DNA of 64,000 nucleotides from Lutibacter sp. B2 (GCA_015686845.1 JADPRS010000021.1:1-64000); one strand, 5' to 3'. Shown: positions 1-9,349, counted from the first letter of the stretch. A program made the numbers and translations. The notes: a model not told the origin generated them from the letters alone.

Positions 1-57
1 TTGACAAGAAGAAGTCTATTTTATTCAGTTTACACAAAATTTTTTACACGGCCAATT

Positions 58-100
58 AAAATCAGTCTAGGCGCATAAGTTCCTAGACTGATTTTATGTT
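58..100 (-). terminator. Intrinsic terminator hairpin
   Basis: Inverted repeat with 14-base arms (58-71 and 82-95) around a 10-base loop. Read on the minus strand it ends in a short T-run, so it should end the lipoprotein transcript whose stop codon lies just before it. On the plus strand T-rich sequence also follows, so it may work both ways. Confidence 0.7.
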
Positions 101-103
101 TTT

Positions 104-1135
104 TTAATCGTTAGCATTTAATGCGTTAAAATCTATAGGAAATTCTAATTCTGTTATTGATTTTATCATGTAATAATTATTTTTTTGTAGTTTTACAAGA
201 TACTCATACTCTAATTTTTCACCTTCTTCTGGAAAATCAGATACATAATCAACGATAACGTAGTAAACACCTTCATTTTCAGTGTCTTTCATCAAATATT
301 GAACTTTGGCCTCATCTATTACTCCTCCTGAAGCAAAGACTATATATTTTCCATTTTTAAATGTAGCTATTTCATTTGATTTATGTTCTTTTATCTCTAC
401 ACCAAAAAATCTTTTTGCTAATGCATTCATTACGGACTTATCAAATATTATTTTTCCTTCTTCTATAGTTACTGATTTTTCACCAAATTCACTTACATCA
501 ATATGTCCTAAAGAAATCCCATTTGCGATAACATTTATAATCATATCATCTGTTAAATTTCCTTCATCAAAAGGTTTAATTACATCTTTTCTTACAAGGC
601 TTAAAACTTCTGTTAGCATATTCTTTTCATTATCTGAGATTTTTATTCTTTCCGTTTTAATGGGTCTTATGAATGTAAATTCTCCTGCTGGAATCCCCCA
701 CATTGCAGGCTTTTCTGTTGGATCTCTTGTGATGTTCGCTAAGATCTTTCCATTCTCAAGTGTTAACTCTAGGTTTCCCGTATATTCCCAGCCGTCATCC
801 TTATAGGAAGCGATGATTTTGCCATCTTCTAGGGTACCTTCAAAATCTACCATAGCTTGCCTATAGCTTGGTGCGCCTGTTACTGAATAAATACTACCTT
901 TTACTAGGTTATTGTTTATTTCTGAAATACTGATCCCTGTTAGTCCATAATAGGTTTCTAAAGAGGTGAAAAGATAAAGGTCTTCTTCTCCTCCTGGTAC
1001 TTTTAATTTCCAATCCCCTTTATATTTTTCATAAGTTACATTCTTTTTTTCTGAGATATTACTTTTTGTAGTATCGTTACACCCAGTAATACCAATAAGA
1101 CATAACATGAATGATAATAAAATTACTTTTTTCAT
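104..1135 (-). CDS. Secreted lipoprotein of unknown function
   Basis: A 343-residue protein with a lipoprotein signal: MKK start, hydrophobic stretch and lipobox ending in Cys19 (GITGC). It should be lipidated and held on the outer face of the membrane. The mature part is hydrophilic and mixed alpha/beta in composition; I recognise no catalytic motif or named domain. The gene stands alone, with a terminator hairpin directly after the stop. No strong Shine-Dalgarno is visible before the ATG, so the start rests on the signal peptide. Secretion is well supported; function is unknown. Confidence 0.8.
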   Translation of the reverse strand: MKKVILLSFMLCLIGITGCNDTTKSNISEKKNVTYEKYKGDWKLKVPGGEEDLYLFTSLETYYGLTGISISEINNNLVKGSIYSVTGAPSYRQAMVDFEGTLEDGKIIASYKDDGWEYTGNLELTLENGKILANITRDPTEKPAMWGIPAGEFTFIRPIKTERIKISDNEKNMLTEVLSLVRKDVIKPFDEGNLTDDMIINVIANGISLGHIDVSEFGEKSVTIEEGKIIFDKSVMNALAKRFFGVEIKEHKSNEIATFKNGKYIVFASGGVIDEAKVQYLMKDTENEGVYYVIVDYVSDFPEEGEKLEYEYLVKLQKNNYYMIKSITELEFPIDFNALNAND

Positions 1136-1398
1136 AATTTTTTGCTATGAAGACTTTCTTTCAGCAAACCTACTTATGAATGCCTTTTTTGTAGTAAGTC
1201 TAATAGCTTTCCCCCTTTTTAATATTTTTGTTTTTAGGTTCATATCAAAACATTTTCTACTATTAGTATATATTAAAGTAAATATAAAAATATAGCTGTA
1301 GATATTGAAATTAATGTAGTTCATGAGCTACGTCAAGATGTTGTGAAATGAATAGGAATTTTTATAGGAAAATAACGAATGAAAAATAGGAGGAATTC

Positions 1399-1743
1399 AT
1401 GGAATGGATTATTATAGTAGTGAGTCTTATTTTAACAATAATATTTAATTACATGTTCTATAAAAAGGAGCATCTAAATCCTCTTAAAAACTATGTATAC
1501 AAATTGTTTTGGGTGAATGAAATTGGAAATCTAGAAAAGGATCATAAGTTCGCGTATAGATTTTTAAATTTGGGGGTCAAGTTTTTTATGTATCCATATG
1601 TTGTTTTTAGCAGCTATGTTGTAATAACTTCATTATTGACTCTAAATATAGTACTACTAGGCAGTGCAATACTAATGATGCTGATTTATCCGTTGATGTA
1701 TCGTTTAGTAATGGGATTGCAAAGGAAAATACATGGACTATAA
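1399..1743 (+). CDS. Small integral membrane protein, unknown
   Basis: A 114-residue protein with an N-terminal membrane segment (about residues 3-20), a charged middle stretch and two further hydrophobic segments (about 60-80 and 82-102). The start is set by a strong Shine-Dalgarno (GGAGG) seven bases before the ATG. No family recognised. It is a single-gene unit followed by a long hairpin terminator. Confidence 0.7.
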   Translation: MEWIIIVVSLILTIIFNYMFYKKEHLNPLKNYVYKLFWVNEIGNLEKDHKFAYRFLNLGVKFFMYPYVVFSSYVVITSLLTLNIVLLGSAILMMLIYPLMYRLVMGLQRKIHGL

Positions 1744-1786
1744 ATTTAATTCAATGTATCACAAACAATTCTGTTGCATTAAACAT

Positions 1787-1865
1787 AAAAAGACAACTCT
1801 TTTACTGGTTTTTAAATTGTCCTTGATAGGAAGGACATTTCACTTAGTAGAGTTGTCTTTTTATA
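1787..1865 (+). terminator. Long nested hairpin terminator
   Basis: Outer arms AAAAGACAACTCT and AGAGTTGTCTTTT enclose a second perfect hairpin (TGTCCT / AGGACA, 1819-1836), and a T-rich run follows. It probably ends the membrane-protein transcript. The second hairpin inside the loop is unusual for a plain terminator. Confidence 0.7.
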
Positions 1866-2351
1866 TTTTTAGTTTTAAATCATTCATGTTTTGGTGGACT
1901 CACCCCTTTTATCTAAATTTCTTTAAGTAGTTTGATTTTTAAAACGATAAAAAATTTAGTTTTTAATCATCTCCTTCTTTTTTATATATTTCATATATAC
2001 CCACAGAAATTTTGTTAAAACAGTTTTTTATAAAAAAAGCGATTGGAATTTCAGGTTGGTGGTTTTATGAAACTAAATCTTTAATACTCTGTATATGGGG
2101 ACATGTATTAAACAAATTTATTTATTTTCTGTATACTATTTTTTGTCCAGATTATTCATTTGGACAAAGTATTAACCAGCCTTTATAGATGGATGCAATT
2201 GGGATGATTATTTTATTAATAGGTATTTTTATGTCAATAAAGGTTTTCAAAAATGATTCGAAAAAATTATGGATATAAAAGAGCATAATGGCTTTATCTA
2301 AGGCAATAAAAAAGTCACTTATAAATTATGAAGGAAACAGAGGAGGAACTT
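1866..2351. other. Intergenic stretch with possible decayed membrane-protein gene
   Basis: About 490 bases without an intact gene. On the plus strand one frame from about 1965 to 2187 reads as a plausible hydrophobic protein (GWWFYETKSL, then ILCIWGHVL). It stops at a TAG, then reads on in the same frame as a 29-residue hydrophobic segment to 2276. There is no start codon with a ribosome-binding site. I read this as a relic of a membrane protein; it could also be chance AT-rich sequence. Confidence 0.3.
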
Positions 2352-2489
2352 ATGCAAAAATATTTAGATTTAATAATGGGATTAGTTAGTGGCTTAGCTT
2401 TAATGTTGTTGAGTAATAATGGATTTTTTTATTTTAAAATATATAATAATTTTAACTCTCTCAAATCATACGCCCTTAAAAGTTTATAA
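2352..2489 (+). CDS. Possible small membrane protein or truncated gene
   Basis: A 45-codon frame preceded by a near-perfect Shine-Dalgarno (AGGAGG, ending six bases before the ATG). It encodes one hydrophobic segment (LIMGLVSGLALMLL, residues 7-20) and a short polar tail. The ribosome-binding site is the main support. It may be a true small protein or the surviving 5' end of a broken gene, since the surrounding DNA looks decayed. Confidence 0.4.
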   Translation: MQKYLDLIMGLVSGLALMLLSNNGFFYFKIYNNFNSLKSYALKSL

Positions 2490-2942
2490 GTTTTTTGCCA
2501 ATGGGCAAAAATTAGGGGACAATTAATTAAGGACAGTATGATAGTAGAACAAACAGAAAATTGAGATTAGTAATTTAACTCCAGAAAAATTTGAAGATAT
2601 TAGTGTTTAGAGTATCTTTTTTTATGTATATAACAAAAGATAAAAAAATCATAGAGAATGCAATTGTCACTCCTTTTTTTACAAATTTCACATATTAAAA
2701 AAGTTATTATAAATAGAGAATACTTAATTTTTTGAGGGGGGAGTAATATAGAAAATAATATCAGAATTTTAAGAATAAATAGTTCGAGAAACAGTCCTAA
2801 AAATCATATTGAAAACAAAGTCTATAAATACAATTTGACAAATGAGTTATAGGACTAAAAATAGTAATTGTAAAGTATACAACTCTAAGTTGCAATTATA
2901 ACAGGTTTGCTGGTATTAGGCCGTAACGGAAAGGAAGTTAAG
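2490..2942. promoter_or_regulatory. Upstream region of the sigma-54 activator gene
   Basis: No gene seen. Near its end, TAATTG (2865-2870) and CAATTA (2893-2898) flank a perfect inner palindrome CAACT-CTA-AGTTG (2880-2892). This could be an operator or leader hairpin. A TTGACA at 2835-2840 is a -35 candidate, but the matching -10 is poor. A G-rich Shine-Dalgarno-like run at about 2737-2744 is not followed by a usable start codon. Confidence 0.35.
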
Positions 2943-4361
2943 ATGATAAATACTAAAATATTTCAAGGAAATACCACAAATGATTGGCTCGATAATCAAG
3001 AAATTAGACATATTTTCAATTCCTTAGATATAGGAATTCATATTGTAGATAGTAGTGGTATTACAATTTTATATAATAAGACATGTGAAGAAATTGAAGG
3101 CATTTCTGCTTCTTGGATTGTAGGCAAGAAGATGAAGATGTTGGTTGAAAATGGAGTTTATTCTGATTCTGTTGCTTTAGAAGTGTTAGATAAAAAAATT
3201 AGAGTTGCAAAAACACAAAAAGTAAATGAAAAAAATATTTTTTCGACGGGAATTCCAGTTTTTGAAAAAGGGAAACTTTCAAAAGTACTAGTAAGTGTTA
3301 TGGATATGTCAAGTTTTAAAAATCTAGAAGCTCAACTTAATGAGTTGAAAAAGGTTAATGAAAGATTCCAAAAAGAACTTGAGATATTAAATGCAATAGA
3401 AATTAAAAATAATGCAATTATTTCAAAAAATAATGAAATGAAAAAGATTGAAAATTTAGCACTTAGAGTTGCAAAATTTGATTCTACCATCTTAATAGAG
3501 GGAGAATCTGGAGTTGGTAAAGGATTACTAAGTAAATTTATCCATGAGAATAGTAATAGAAAAAGCAAGCCATTTATAAAAATAGATTGTTCATCTCTTC
3601 CCGAAAGCCTAATAGAGTCTGAACTGTTTGGTTATGAAGAGGGAGCTTTTACGGGAGCTAAAAAAGATGGCAAAATTGGATTAATTGAATTGTCCAATAA
3701 TGGAACTTTGTTTTTAGATGAAATTGGAGAGATTCCATTAAATTTACAAGTGAAATTATTGCATGTAATACAAGATAAATCTTTTCAAAGAGTTGGAGGA
3801 AGAGAAAATATTTCAGTTGATAATAAAATTATTGTTGCTACGAACAAAGATTTATATTCCATGGTAAAACAAGGAAAATTCCGTGAAGATTTATATTATA
3901 GGTTAAAAGTTATTCCTATTAGAATACCTCCTTTAAGAGAAAGAAGAATTGATATTGTACCTCTAATAAAGTTTTTCTTGAAAAAATTAAATGATTATTA
4001 TGGATATGATAAAACTATTTCATCAAAAGCTATGAAATGGCTAATTGATTATAATTGGCCAGGAAACGTTAGAGAATTAGAAAATGAAATCGAAAGACTT
4101 TTTATAATTTCAGAGGGGGATGTAATTTTAGAAGATGATATATTGAGTGGGGATATTAAATCAGAAATTTCAACTAAAATAAATGAAGAAAAAACATTTA
4201 AAGAAAATGTATATGATTATGAAAGAGTTTTATTAAGTGAATTTCTGAATATATCAAATAATATTAATGAACTTAGTGAAAAAACTGGTTTAGAAACAAG
4301 TTCTATAAGGAAAAAAGCTAAAAGATTAGGAGTTAAACTAAACTATAAGAACAGGAATTAG
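2943..4361 (+). CDS. Sigma-54-dependent transcriptional activator (PAS-AAA+-HTH)
   Basis: A 472-residue bacterial enhancer-binding protein that uses ATP to open promoters held by sigma-54 RNA polymerase. Order: PAS-type sensory domain (about 20-122), coiled coil (125-150), AAA+ domain with Walker A GESGVGKG (187-194), sigma-54 contact loop GAFTGA (234-239) and Walker B LFLDE (256-260), then a Fis-type helix-turn-helix at the C-terminus. I chose the ATG at 2943 because an AAAGGAAG ribosome-binding site sits just before it; an in-frame TTG at 2907 would add 12 residues. No receiver domain is present, so a small ligand sensed by the PAS domain is likely. A -24/-12 promoter lies downstream, so it probably controls the next two genes. 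Confidence 0.9.
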   Translation: MINTKIFQGNTTNDWLDNQEIRHIFNSLDIGIHIVDSSGITILYNKTCEEIEGISASWIVGKKMKMLVENGVYSDSVALEVLDKKIRVAKTQKVNEKNIFSTGIPVFEKGKLSKVLVSVMDMSSFKNLEAQLNELKKVNERFQKELEILNAIEIKNNAIISKNNEMKKIENLALRVAKFDSTILIEGESGVGKGLLSKFIHENSNRKSKPFIKIDCSSLPESLIESELFGYEEGAFTGAKKDGKIGLIELSNNGTLFLDEIGEIPLNLQVKLLHVIQDKSFQRVGGRENISVDNKIIVATNKDLYSMVKQGKFREDLYYRLKVIPIRIPPLRERRIDIVPLIKFFLKKLNDYYGYDKTISSKAMKWLIDYNWPGNVRELENEIERLFIISEGDVILEDDILSGDIKSEISTKINEEKTFKENVYDYERVLLSEFLNISNNINELSEKTGLETSSIRKKAKRLGVKLNYKNRN

Positions 4362-4394
4362 TTCACTTGTTACGTGAATTAATTCCTGTTCTTG
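4348..4394 (+). repeat. Long inverted repeat at the end of the activator gene
   Basis: Arms of about 20 bases (4348-4367 and 4375-4394) start inside the last codons of the activator gene. No T-run follows, so it is a poor terminator. Part of the right arm (4376-4396) recurs as a near copy at 4444-4462, upstream of the sigma-54 promoter. These copies could be activator-binding sites, which usually lie 70-200 bases upstream of such promoters. Confidence 0.45.
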
Positions 4395-4519
4395 ATAAAT
4401 GTTGAAATAAAAAGGATTAAATAGATTATTAAGAATTTAAAAGGAATTAATTCTATTTTGATAGATGGCGAAATTTTTGAAAACATGTGACAAGTAATAG
4501 AAAATAGTGATTTTAAATC

Positions 4520-4535
4520 TTGGCACATATCTTGC
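4520..4535 (+). promoter_or_regulatory. Sigma-54 (-24/-12) promoter
   Basis: TTGGCAC, five bases, TTGC matches the classical sigma-54 consensus (TGGCAC-N5-TTGCW) almost exactly, with the required spacing. It lies about 190 bases upstream of the formimidoyltransferase gene and 160 bases after a sigma-54 activator gene. A start site around 4547 would leave a leader of about 175 bases. Confidence 0.85.
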
Positions 4536-4722
4536 GTTAGTTTAATTGTAGATATTAATATCAAATTAGAGTTGGCTTAAGAATTCTTTAATATTTGACC
4601 TAGTTTATGAAAGCTTAAATTCTTAATATGTTAATACATTGAATTACTCTTGTTTTTATAATACAGATTAAATTAATTATATACTAATTAAATATTTACA
4701 AATATAGGGGGAGGTTAACAAC

Positions 4723-5646
4723 ATGAAAAAGAAATATATACTTGCAGTACCAAATTTTAGTGATGGTAGAAGACCAGAAGTGATTGATGCTATAGCTGGA
4801 ACAATAAAAAATAGAGAGGGAGTTAAATTAGTTACATGCGAGCCAGAATATGATTTTAACAGGACTGTTTTAACTATAATAGGTGAACCAGCTCCTTTAA
4901 AGGAAGCATTACTAGAAATGGCTGGCAAATCATACGAGTTAATAGATATGAGAGAACAAAAAGGTACTCATCCTAGAATAGGTGCTCAAGATACTATTCC
5001 ATTATTTCCCTTGTTAAACGTTGAACTTGATGAATGTATTAAATTAGCAGAAGAAATAGGCAACGAAGTATATGAGAAATACCAAGTACCTATATATTTT
5101 TCTGGTGAAAATGCAAGAACTTTAGATAAAAAAAGCATTTCTTTTATTAGAAAGGGTCAGTATGAAGGATTAAAAGCCTTGTTAGAAGATAAAGAAAATC
5201 CAGATTATGATTCTAGAAAACCAGATTTATCTAGTGATGATAAATTAAGCGATAAATATGGTGCTACCATAGTTTCAGCAGATATGGAAGGTTTAACAGC
5301 TTATAATGTTTTCTTAGCAACAGAAGATGTTAGTATTGCAAAGACTATTGCAAAAGCCGTTCGTGGACCAAGCGGTGGTTTCTCAACTATAAGAGCGGTT
5401 GGAATCAAGTTTCCTGAAAGAGATGGTGTAGTCGTATCTATGAATATGTTTGACTGTGCAAGTACACCTCTTTATAGAGCGTTTGAATTTGTAAAACAAG
5501 AAGCAAAAAAATATGGAGTAACAGTAACCGGATCAGCATTAGTAGGACCTGTTAAATTAGATTATCTTCTAAATAATATTGAATACTATTTGGGACTTCA
5601 GGGATTGAAAAAGGATCAAATATTAGAAAATAACCTAATATTCTAA
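4723..5646 (+). CDS. Glutamate formimidoyltransferase
   Basis: A 307-residue protein matching the formiminotransferase part of FTCD enzymes (N- and C-terminal subdomains). It moves the formimino group from formiminoglutamate to tetrahydrofolate, feeding C1 units from histidine breakdown. The start LAVPNFSDGR is typical, and the length fits a stand-alone transferase; the cyclodeaminase half is absent. A strong Shine-Dalgarno (GGGGGAGG) precedes the ATG. No hutH, hutU or hutI gene lies in the window. The upstream sigma-54 promoter suggests induction by a substrate. Confidence 0.88.
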   Translation: MKKKYILAVPNFSDGRRPEVIDAIAGTIKNREGVKLVTCEPEYDFNRTVLTIIGEPAPLKEALLEMAGKSYELIDMREQKGTHPRIGAQDTIPLFPLLNVELDECIKLAEEIGNEVYEKYQVPIYFSGENARTLDKKSISFIRKGQYEGLKALLEDKENPDYDSRKPDLSSDDKLSDKYGATIVSADMEGLTAYNVFLATEDVSIAKTIAKAVRGPSGGFSTIRAVGIKFPERDGVVVSMNMFDCASTPLYRAFEFVKQEAKKYGVTVTGSALVGPVKLDYLLNNIEYYLGLQGLKKDQILENNLIF

Positions 5647-5666
5647 AATTATATTATCAAATTATC

Positions 5667-5708
5667 AAAGCTGTATATTCAAACGTAGAATTAGAATAGA
5701 CAGCTTTT
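5667..5708 (+). terminator. Weak hairpin between transferase and YjiH genes
   Basis: AAAGCTGT and ACAGCTTT are separated by about 26 bases and followed by a few Ts. It could be a partial terminator that lowers expression of the membrane-protein gene relative to the transferase. Low certainty because the loop is long. Confidence 0.35.
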
Positions 5709-5773
5709 ATAATTAAACAAATTTTCAAAAGATCTATATGGAAGACCTATAACATTGAGAAAGGTGTGATAGC

Positions 5774-7252
5774 ATGGAAAAAATCAATTTAAGTAAAAAT
5801 AGAGAGTATGATCTAAACCAATTAGATCTAAATGATCCAAGAGTTCTAGATTATATTGAATTGGATAAAAAAGACTGGATTATTGGATTTATAAAAGCTC
5901 TTATAATCTCAGCAATTGCAATATTTGTATTTTTTGTGCCATTAGGAAATGGTAAAATTCTTTTTGGCGTAATCTATAATAAAGGAATTGAAATTGTTAA
6001 CTCATTACTGGTTATGAATGAAAAACCTGTAGGTGCGTTATTACTTTGTACAATTATATTGCTGGGTACGGGCATTACAAGTATAATAGGTAAATATTTT
6101 TCATCAAAGGATAGTAAGATATATAAATACTATGAAGCGGACTCCATAATACACCCAATTTTGTACATGATTGGTGGAGTATTTATATTACTTTATTTCT
6201 TAAATGAAATAGGCGTTTATAATGCTCCTGAAATGATAGTTGGTCAATCAACAGGTGGAATGGTAATACCTGGGGTAGTCATTGGAGTTGCGTTTATTAT
6301 TCCAGTAGGAGCCTTTTTTATACCGTTTCTTACGGACTATGGCTGCATTGACTTTTTTGGAGTGTTATTAGAGCCTCTAATGAGACCATTATTTAAAGTA
6401 CCTGGTAAAAGTGCAGTAGATGCAAGCGCTTCATTTGTTGGATCAACAACTATGGGAATTATCATTACTAGTAGAATGTACAAAGGGAGTGTATATACAG
6501 AAAAAGAAGCTTCTATAGTATCAACGTGTTTTAGTGCCGTATCCGTAGGCTATGCATTGTTAGTAATGGAGACAGCTGGGATAGGTGAATATTTTATAAA
6601 AACATATTTTATATCTTTTTTCTTAGCTTTTGTAATTGCTGCGATAATTTCTCGAATACCACCAATTAGTAGAAAAAAAGATATTTTTGCTAATGGCAGA
6701 GTTCAGACGGAAGAAGAAAGAAAAGAAAATAGATTAAAATTAGGTCCAAAAATGATTATGACAGGTATTGATAGAGCTTCAAAAAGAGCTCATACTTCTG
6801 GAAATATGACAAAGAGAATAATATTAAGTATAGTAGATTCATTTCCAGTATTACCTAAAGTTGTTACTTTACTATGTTCTATTGGAATATTAGGAATGAT
6901 AGCAGCAAAATATACCCCTATATTTGAATGGATCGGGTATTTATTTTTACCTTTAACTAAAATTCTTGGTGTTCCAGATGCTCAGGTAGCAGCAACAGCT
7001 ATTCCAACTGGAATAACTGAAATGTTTATACCTGTATTAACAATAGCTGATAAAGTTGGAGAATTACATATAAAAACAAGATTTTTCGTTACAACGGTAT
7101 CCATGTTACAAATAATCTTCTTATCGGAATCTGTTGTAGTAATTATGAATACAGGACTTCCTGTTAAATTTAAAGAATTAATGATTGTGTTTTTGCAAAG
7201 GACTGTTATATCTATGCCATTTGTTGCTTTGTTTATGCACTTATTCTTTTGA
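5774..7252 (+). CDS. YjiH-family membrane protein (nucleoside-recognition / GATE domains)
   Basis: A 492-residue polytopic membrane protein with about ten hydrophobic segments and the conserved stretch PGKSAVDASASFVGS typical of GATE (nucleoside recognition) domain proteins of the YjiH group. Members are presumed transporters, but their substrates are poorly defined. It follows the formimidoyltransferase and is probably under the same sigma-54 control, which hints at uptake or export of a histidine-related compound; that is inference. An AAGGTG ribosome-binding site lies before the ATG at 5774. Confidence 0.8.
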   Translation: MEKINLSKNREYDLNQLDLNDPRVLDYIELDKKDWIIGFIKALIISAIAIFVFFVPLGNGKILFGVIYNKGIEIVNSLLVMNEKPVGALLLCTIILLGTGITSIIGKYFSSKDSKIYKYYEADSIIHPILYMIGGVFILLYFLNEIGVYNAPEMIVGQSTGGMVIPGVVIGVAFIIPVGAFFIPFLTDYGCIDFFGVLLEPLMRPLFKVPGKSAVDASASFVGSTTMGIIITSRMYKGSVYTEKEASIVSTCFSAVSVGYALLVMETAGIGEYFIKTYFISFFLAFVIAAIISRIPPISRKKDIFANGRVQTEEERKENRLKLGPKMIMTGIDRASKRAHTSGNMTKRIILSIVDSFPVLPKVVTLLCSIGILGMIAAKYTPIFEWIGYLFLPLTKILGVPDAQVAATAIPTGITEMFIPVLTIADKVGELHIKTRFFVTTVSMLQIIFLSESVVVIMNTGLPVKFKELMIVFLQRTVISMPFVALFMHLFF

Positions 7253-7331
7253 TAAAACTGGTGTTAGTATATAAGTGTGGACACAAAAAGTTTAACACGA
7301 TAAAATAACCAAATGTAGCTATTCAATTAAA

Positions 7332-7371
7332 AATGCTGAGAGGATGTATATCCCCCAGCATTATTTTTTTC
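7332..7371 (+). terminator. Intrinsic terminator between convergent genes
   Basis: AATGCTG and CAGCATT arms followed by seven Ts. It ends the transferase/YjiH transcript. The A-rich left flank means it may also serve the symporter gene on the other strand. Confidence 0.8.
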
Positions 7372-7404
7372 ATTCAACGAGTAACGATCTTAACTGAACT
7401 TGTA

Positions 7405-8769
7405 TCAACTAATATTTTTCTTATCATTATAATTACTGAAAAAATCTTTTTTCTGAGCAACTACAACACCACTAAGTGCTAAAATAGCGATTAGGTTAGG
7501 TATAGCCATTAATCCATTAGCCGTATCTGCTAATGCCCAAACAAACTCTAAACCTCCTACAGATCCTATTAATATAAATACAATCCATAAAATTCTTATT
7601 GGTAAAATACTTTTAATTCCAAATAGATATTGTCCAGCACTTTCGCAATAATAGTTTGCTGATATTAAACAAGAATACCCAAATAACATTGCTGAAAATA
7701 CAACAACATAACCTCCTATATTCCCTGGTAGCACATTCGTAAAAGCTCTTATCGTTAAGGCAGCTCCAGAAACACCAGTGGTCCATTCACCAGAGATTAT
7801 TATTGCTAATGCAGTTATCGTACAAATTACTAAACTATCAACAAAAACCTCTGCAATACCCCACATACCTTGTCTGGCAGAATGATCAGTTTTAGCACTA
7901 CTATGAATAATAGGAGAACTACCCATACCAGCTTCATTGGAAAACAATCCTCTTGCTGTACCAATTGTCATCATTCTGGCAACTGTTGCACCTGCAAATC
8001 CTCCTGTAGCAGCAGCTGGTCTAAATGCACTTGTAAAAATTGCTGCAATTGCATCTGGTACTTGCCCTACATTTAAAATTAATATTGATAATCCTGCAAA
8101 AATATAAATGCCACCCATAAAAGGAGTTAAAAACTCACAAACTTCACCTATCCTTTTTATACCTCCTAATACAACAATTCCTGTAATAATCGCTAAAAAT
8201 ATTCCAGTATAGAAAGGATTAACGCCCCATTGTTCTTGCACTGAAAGTGCAATCGTATTGGTATCAACAATAGCGCCAATAATGAAATAAGTAATAATAA
8301 CCATAATGCTAAAGAAATATGCCATCCATTTTTGCTTTAGCCCTTTTGCTAAATAAAACATGGCTCCACCAGCATAGCTTCCATCTTCTCTTTTTTCACG
8401 ATAATGCACACCCAGTGTGATTTCAGAAAATTTTGTAGCCATTCCAAAGAATGCGGATAACCACATCCAGAAAACCGCACCTGGACCCCCAATAGAAATG
8501 GCTGTAGCAACCCCTGCAATATTACCTGTTCCAACAACGGCAGCAATTGCTGTTAAACCAGCTTGCCCAGGGCTAATATCTCCTTCTCCTTCTAATGTTT
8601 TATCAAACATCTTTCCAAGAGTATGCTTCATGATATATTTGAAATTACAGATTTGAAGAAAGCCTAATCTAAAAGACATGTAAATTCCAGTACCTACTAA
8701 TAAAACAATCATATATGGCCCCCAAACAATTCCGTTCAACCAATCATTCCACATGTTGATCATATCCAT
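7405..8769 (-). CDS. Alanine/glycine:cation symporter (AGCS family)
   Basis: A 454-residue membrane protein of the AGCS (AlsT/DagA) family, which takes up alanine or glycine with sodium or protons. Family signatures are the stretch AAVVGTGNIAGVATAI (about residues 75-90) and later SNEAGMGSSPI. Eight to eleven hydrophobic segments and a standard length support a complete gene. A G-rich Shine-Dalgarno (AGGGGGGA) lies before the ATG. I looked for a glycine riboswitch upstream, often found before such genes, and saw none. Confidence 0.92.
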   Translation of the reverse strand: MDMINMWNDWLNGIVWGPYMIVLLVGTGIYMSFRLGFLQICNFKYIMKHTLGKMFDKTLEGEGDISPGQAGLTAIAAVVGTGNIAGVATAISIGGPGAVFWMWLSAFFGMATKFSEITLGVHYREKREDGSYAGGAMFYLAKGLKQKWMAYFFSIMVIITYFIIGAIVDTNTIALSVQEQWGVNPFYTGIFLAIITGIVVLGGIKRIGEVCEFLTPFMGGIYIFAGLSILILNVGQVPDAIAAIFTSAFRPAAATGGFAGATVARMMTIGTARGLFSNEAGMGSSPIIHSSAKTDHSARQGMWGIAEVFVDSLVICTITALAIIISGEWTTGVSGAALTIRAFTNVLPGNIGGYVVVFSAMLFGYSCLISANYYCESAGQYLFGIKSILPIRILWIVFILIGSVGGLEFVWALADTANGLMAIPNLIAILALSGVVVAQKKDFFSNYNDKKNIS

Positions 8770-9240
8770 GCAAATATCCCCCCTATTTTTTAGTAAGTGA
8801 ATCCTGAATCTCTCGTAATATTATTTTTTTTTGATATATAAATTTTGACGTCTAAATAGTAGTTGATTTCCGAATTCACTATTCACATATACTAAATCTT
8901 ATTTTTAAAAGGGGACAAATATTCTATATGAATTGAAAAAAATGGGTTAATCATAATAAATAAAAATATAGTAAATTCAATATATGCAGATATTAAATGT
9001 GAAAAATTACAATTGAGTTTGCACTAGGTGACAGTTACCCTGGTAACACCCCATAGCCATCAAGCTAAGCAATCATCATAGTTTTGAATACTGCTGTATT
9101 TAAGAAAAAAGAAAAAGAAGAATCTCAGTCTGAATAAAAAGTAAGAAAGGGTGTACTTCTTTTATATCCTGTATTGTTTAGATATTGTTTTGTAGAATTA
9201 AATTTCTTGTTTGTTGACGTGTTAAAATTTCATTTCCCAT
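8770..9240. other. Intergenic region with a short perfect palindrome
   Basis: Upstream of the symporter (minus strand) there is only AT-rich sequence. At 9036-9049 a perfect GTTACC-CT-GGTAAC palindrome sits in an unusually GC-rich patch (about 9015-9080). On the plus strand, in-frame stops interrupt a frame whose end (VLNTAVFKKKEKEE, stop at about 9138) resembles the tail of a membrane permease. It may therefore be the 3' relic of a lost transporter gene. No intact gene found. Confidence 0.3.
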
Positions 9241-9294
9241 AAAAAAATCTCTTTTCTGGTATTATTTAAATTATTGCCAGAAAAGAGATTTTTA
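9241..9294 (-). terminator. Strong terminator of the lsrRK-cupin-lsrF operon
   Basis: Near-perfect stem of about 17 base pairs (arms 9243-9260 and 9276-9293), followed by a T-run on the minus strand. It lies 56 bases after the lsrF stop codon. Confidence 0.85.
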
Positions 9295-9349
9295 TAAAGT
9301 TTATTTTACATCCTTCATCAACACTTGACGAGGGGGTATAGGGGCTAAA

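Noticed and set aside
1733-1930. 65-codon frame after the small membrane protein
   Set aside because: It runs through the long nested terminator hairpin and has no ribosome-binding site.
7870-8076. Ser/Cys-rich plus-strand frame
   Set aside because: Antisense shadow of the well-supported AGCS symporter gene.
8770-9240. Glycine riboswitch upstream of the alanine/glycine symporter
   Set aside because: None of the conserved glycine-aptamer segments could be found on the minus strand.
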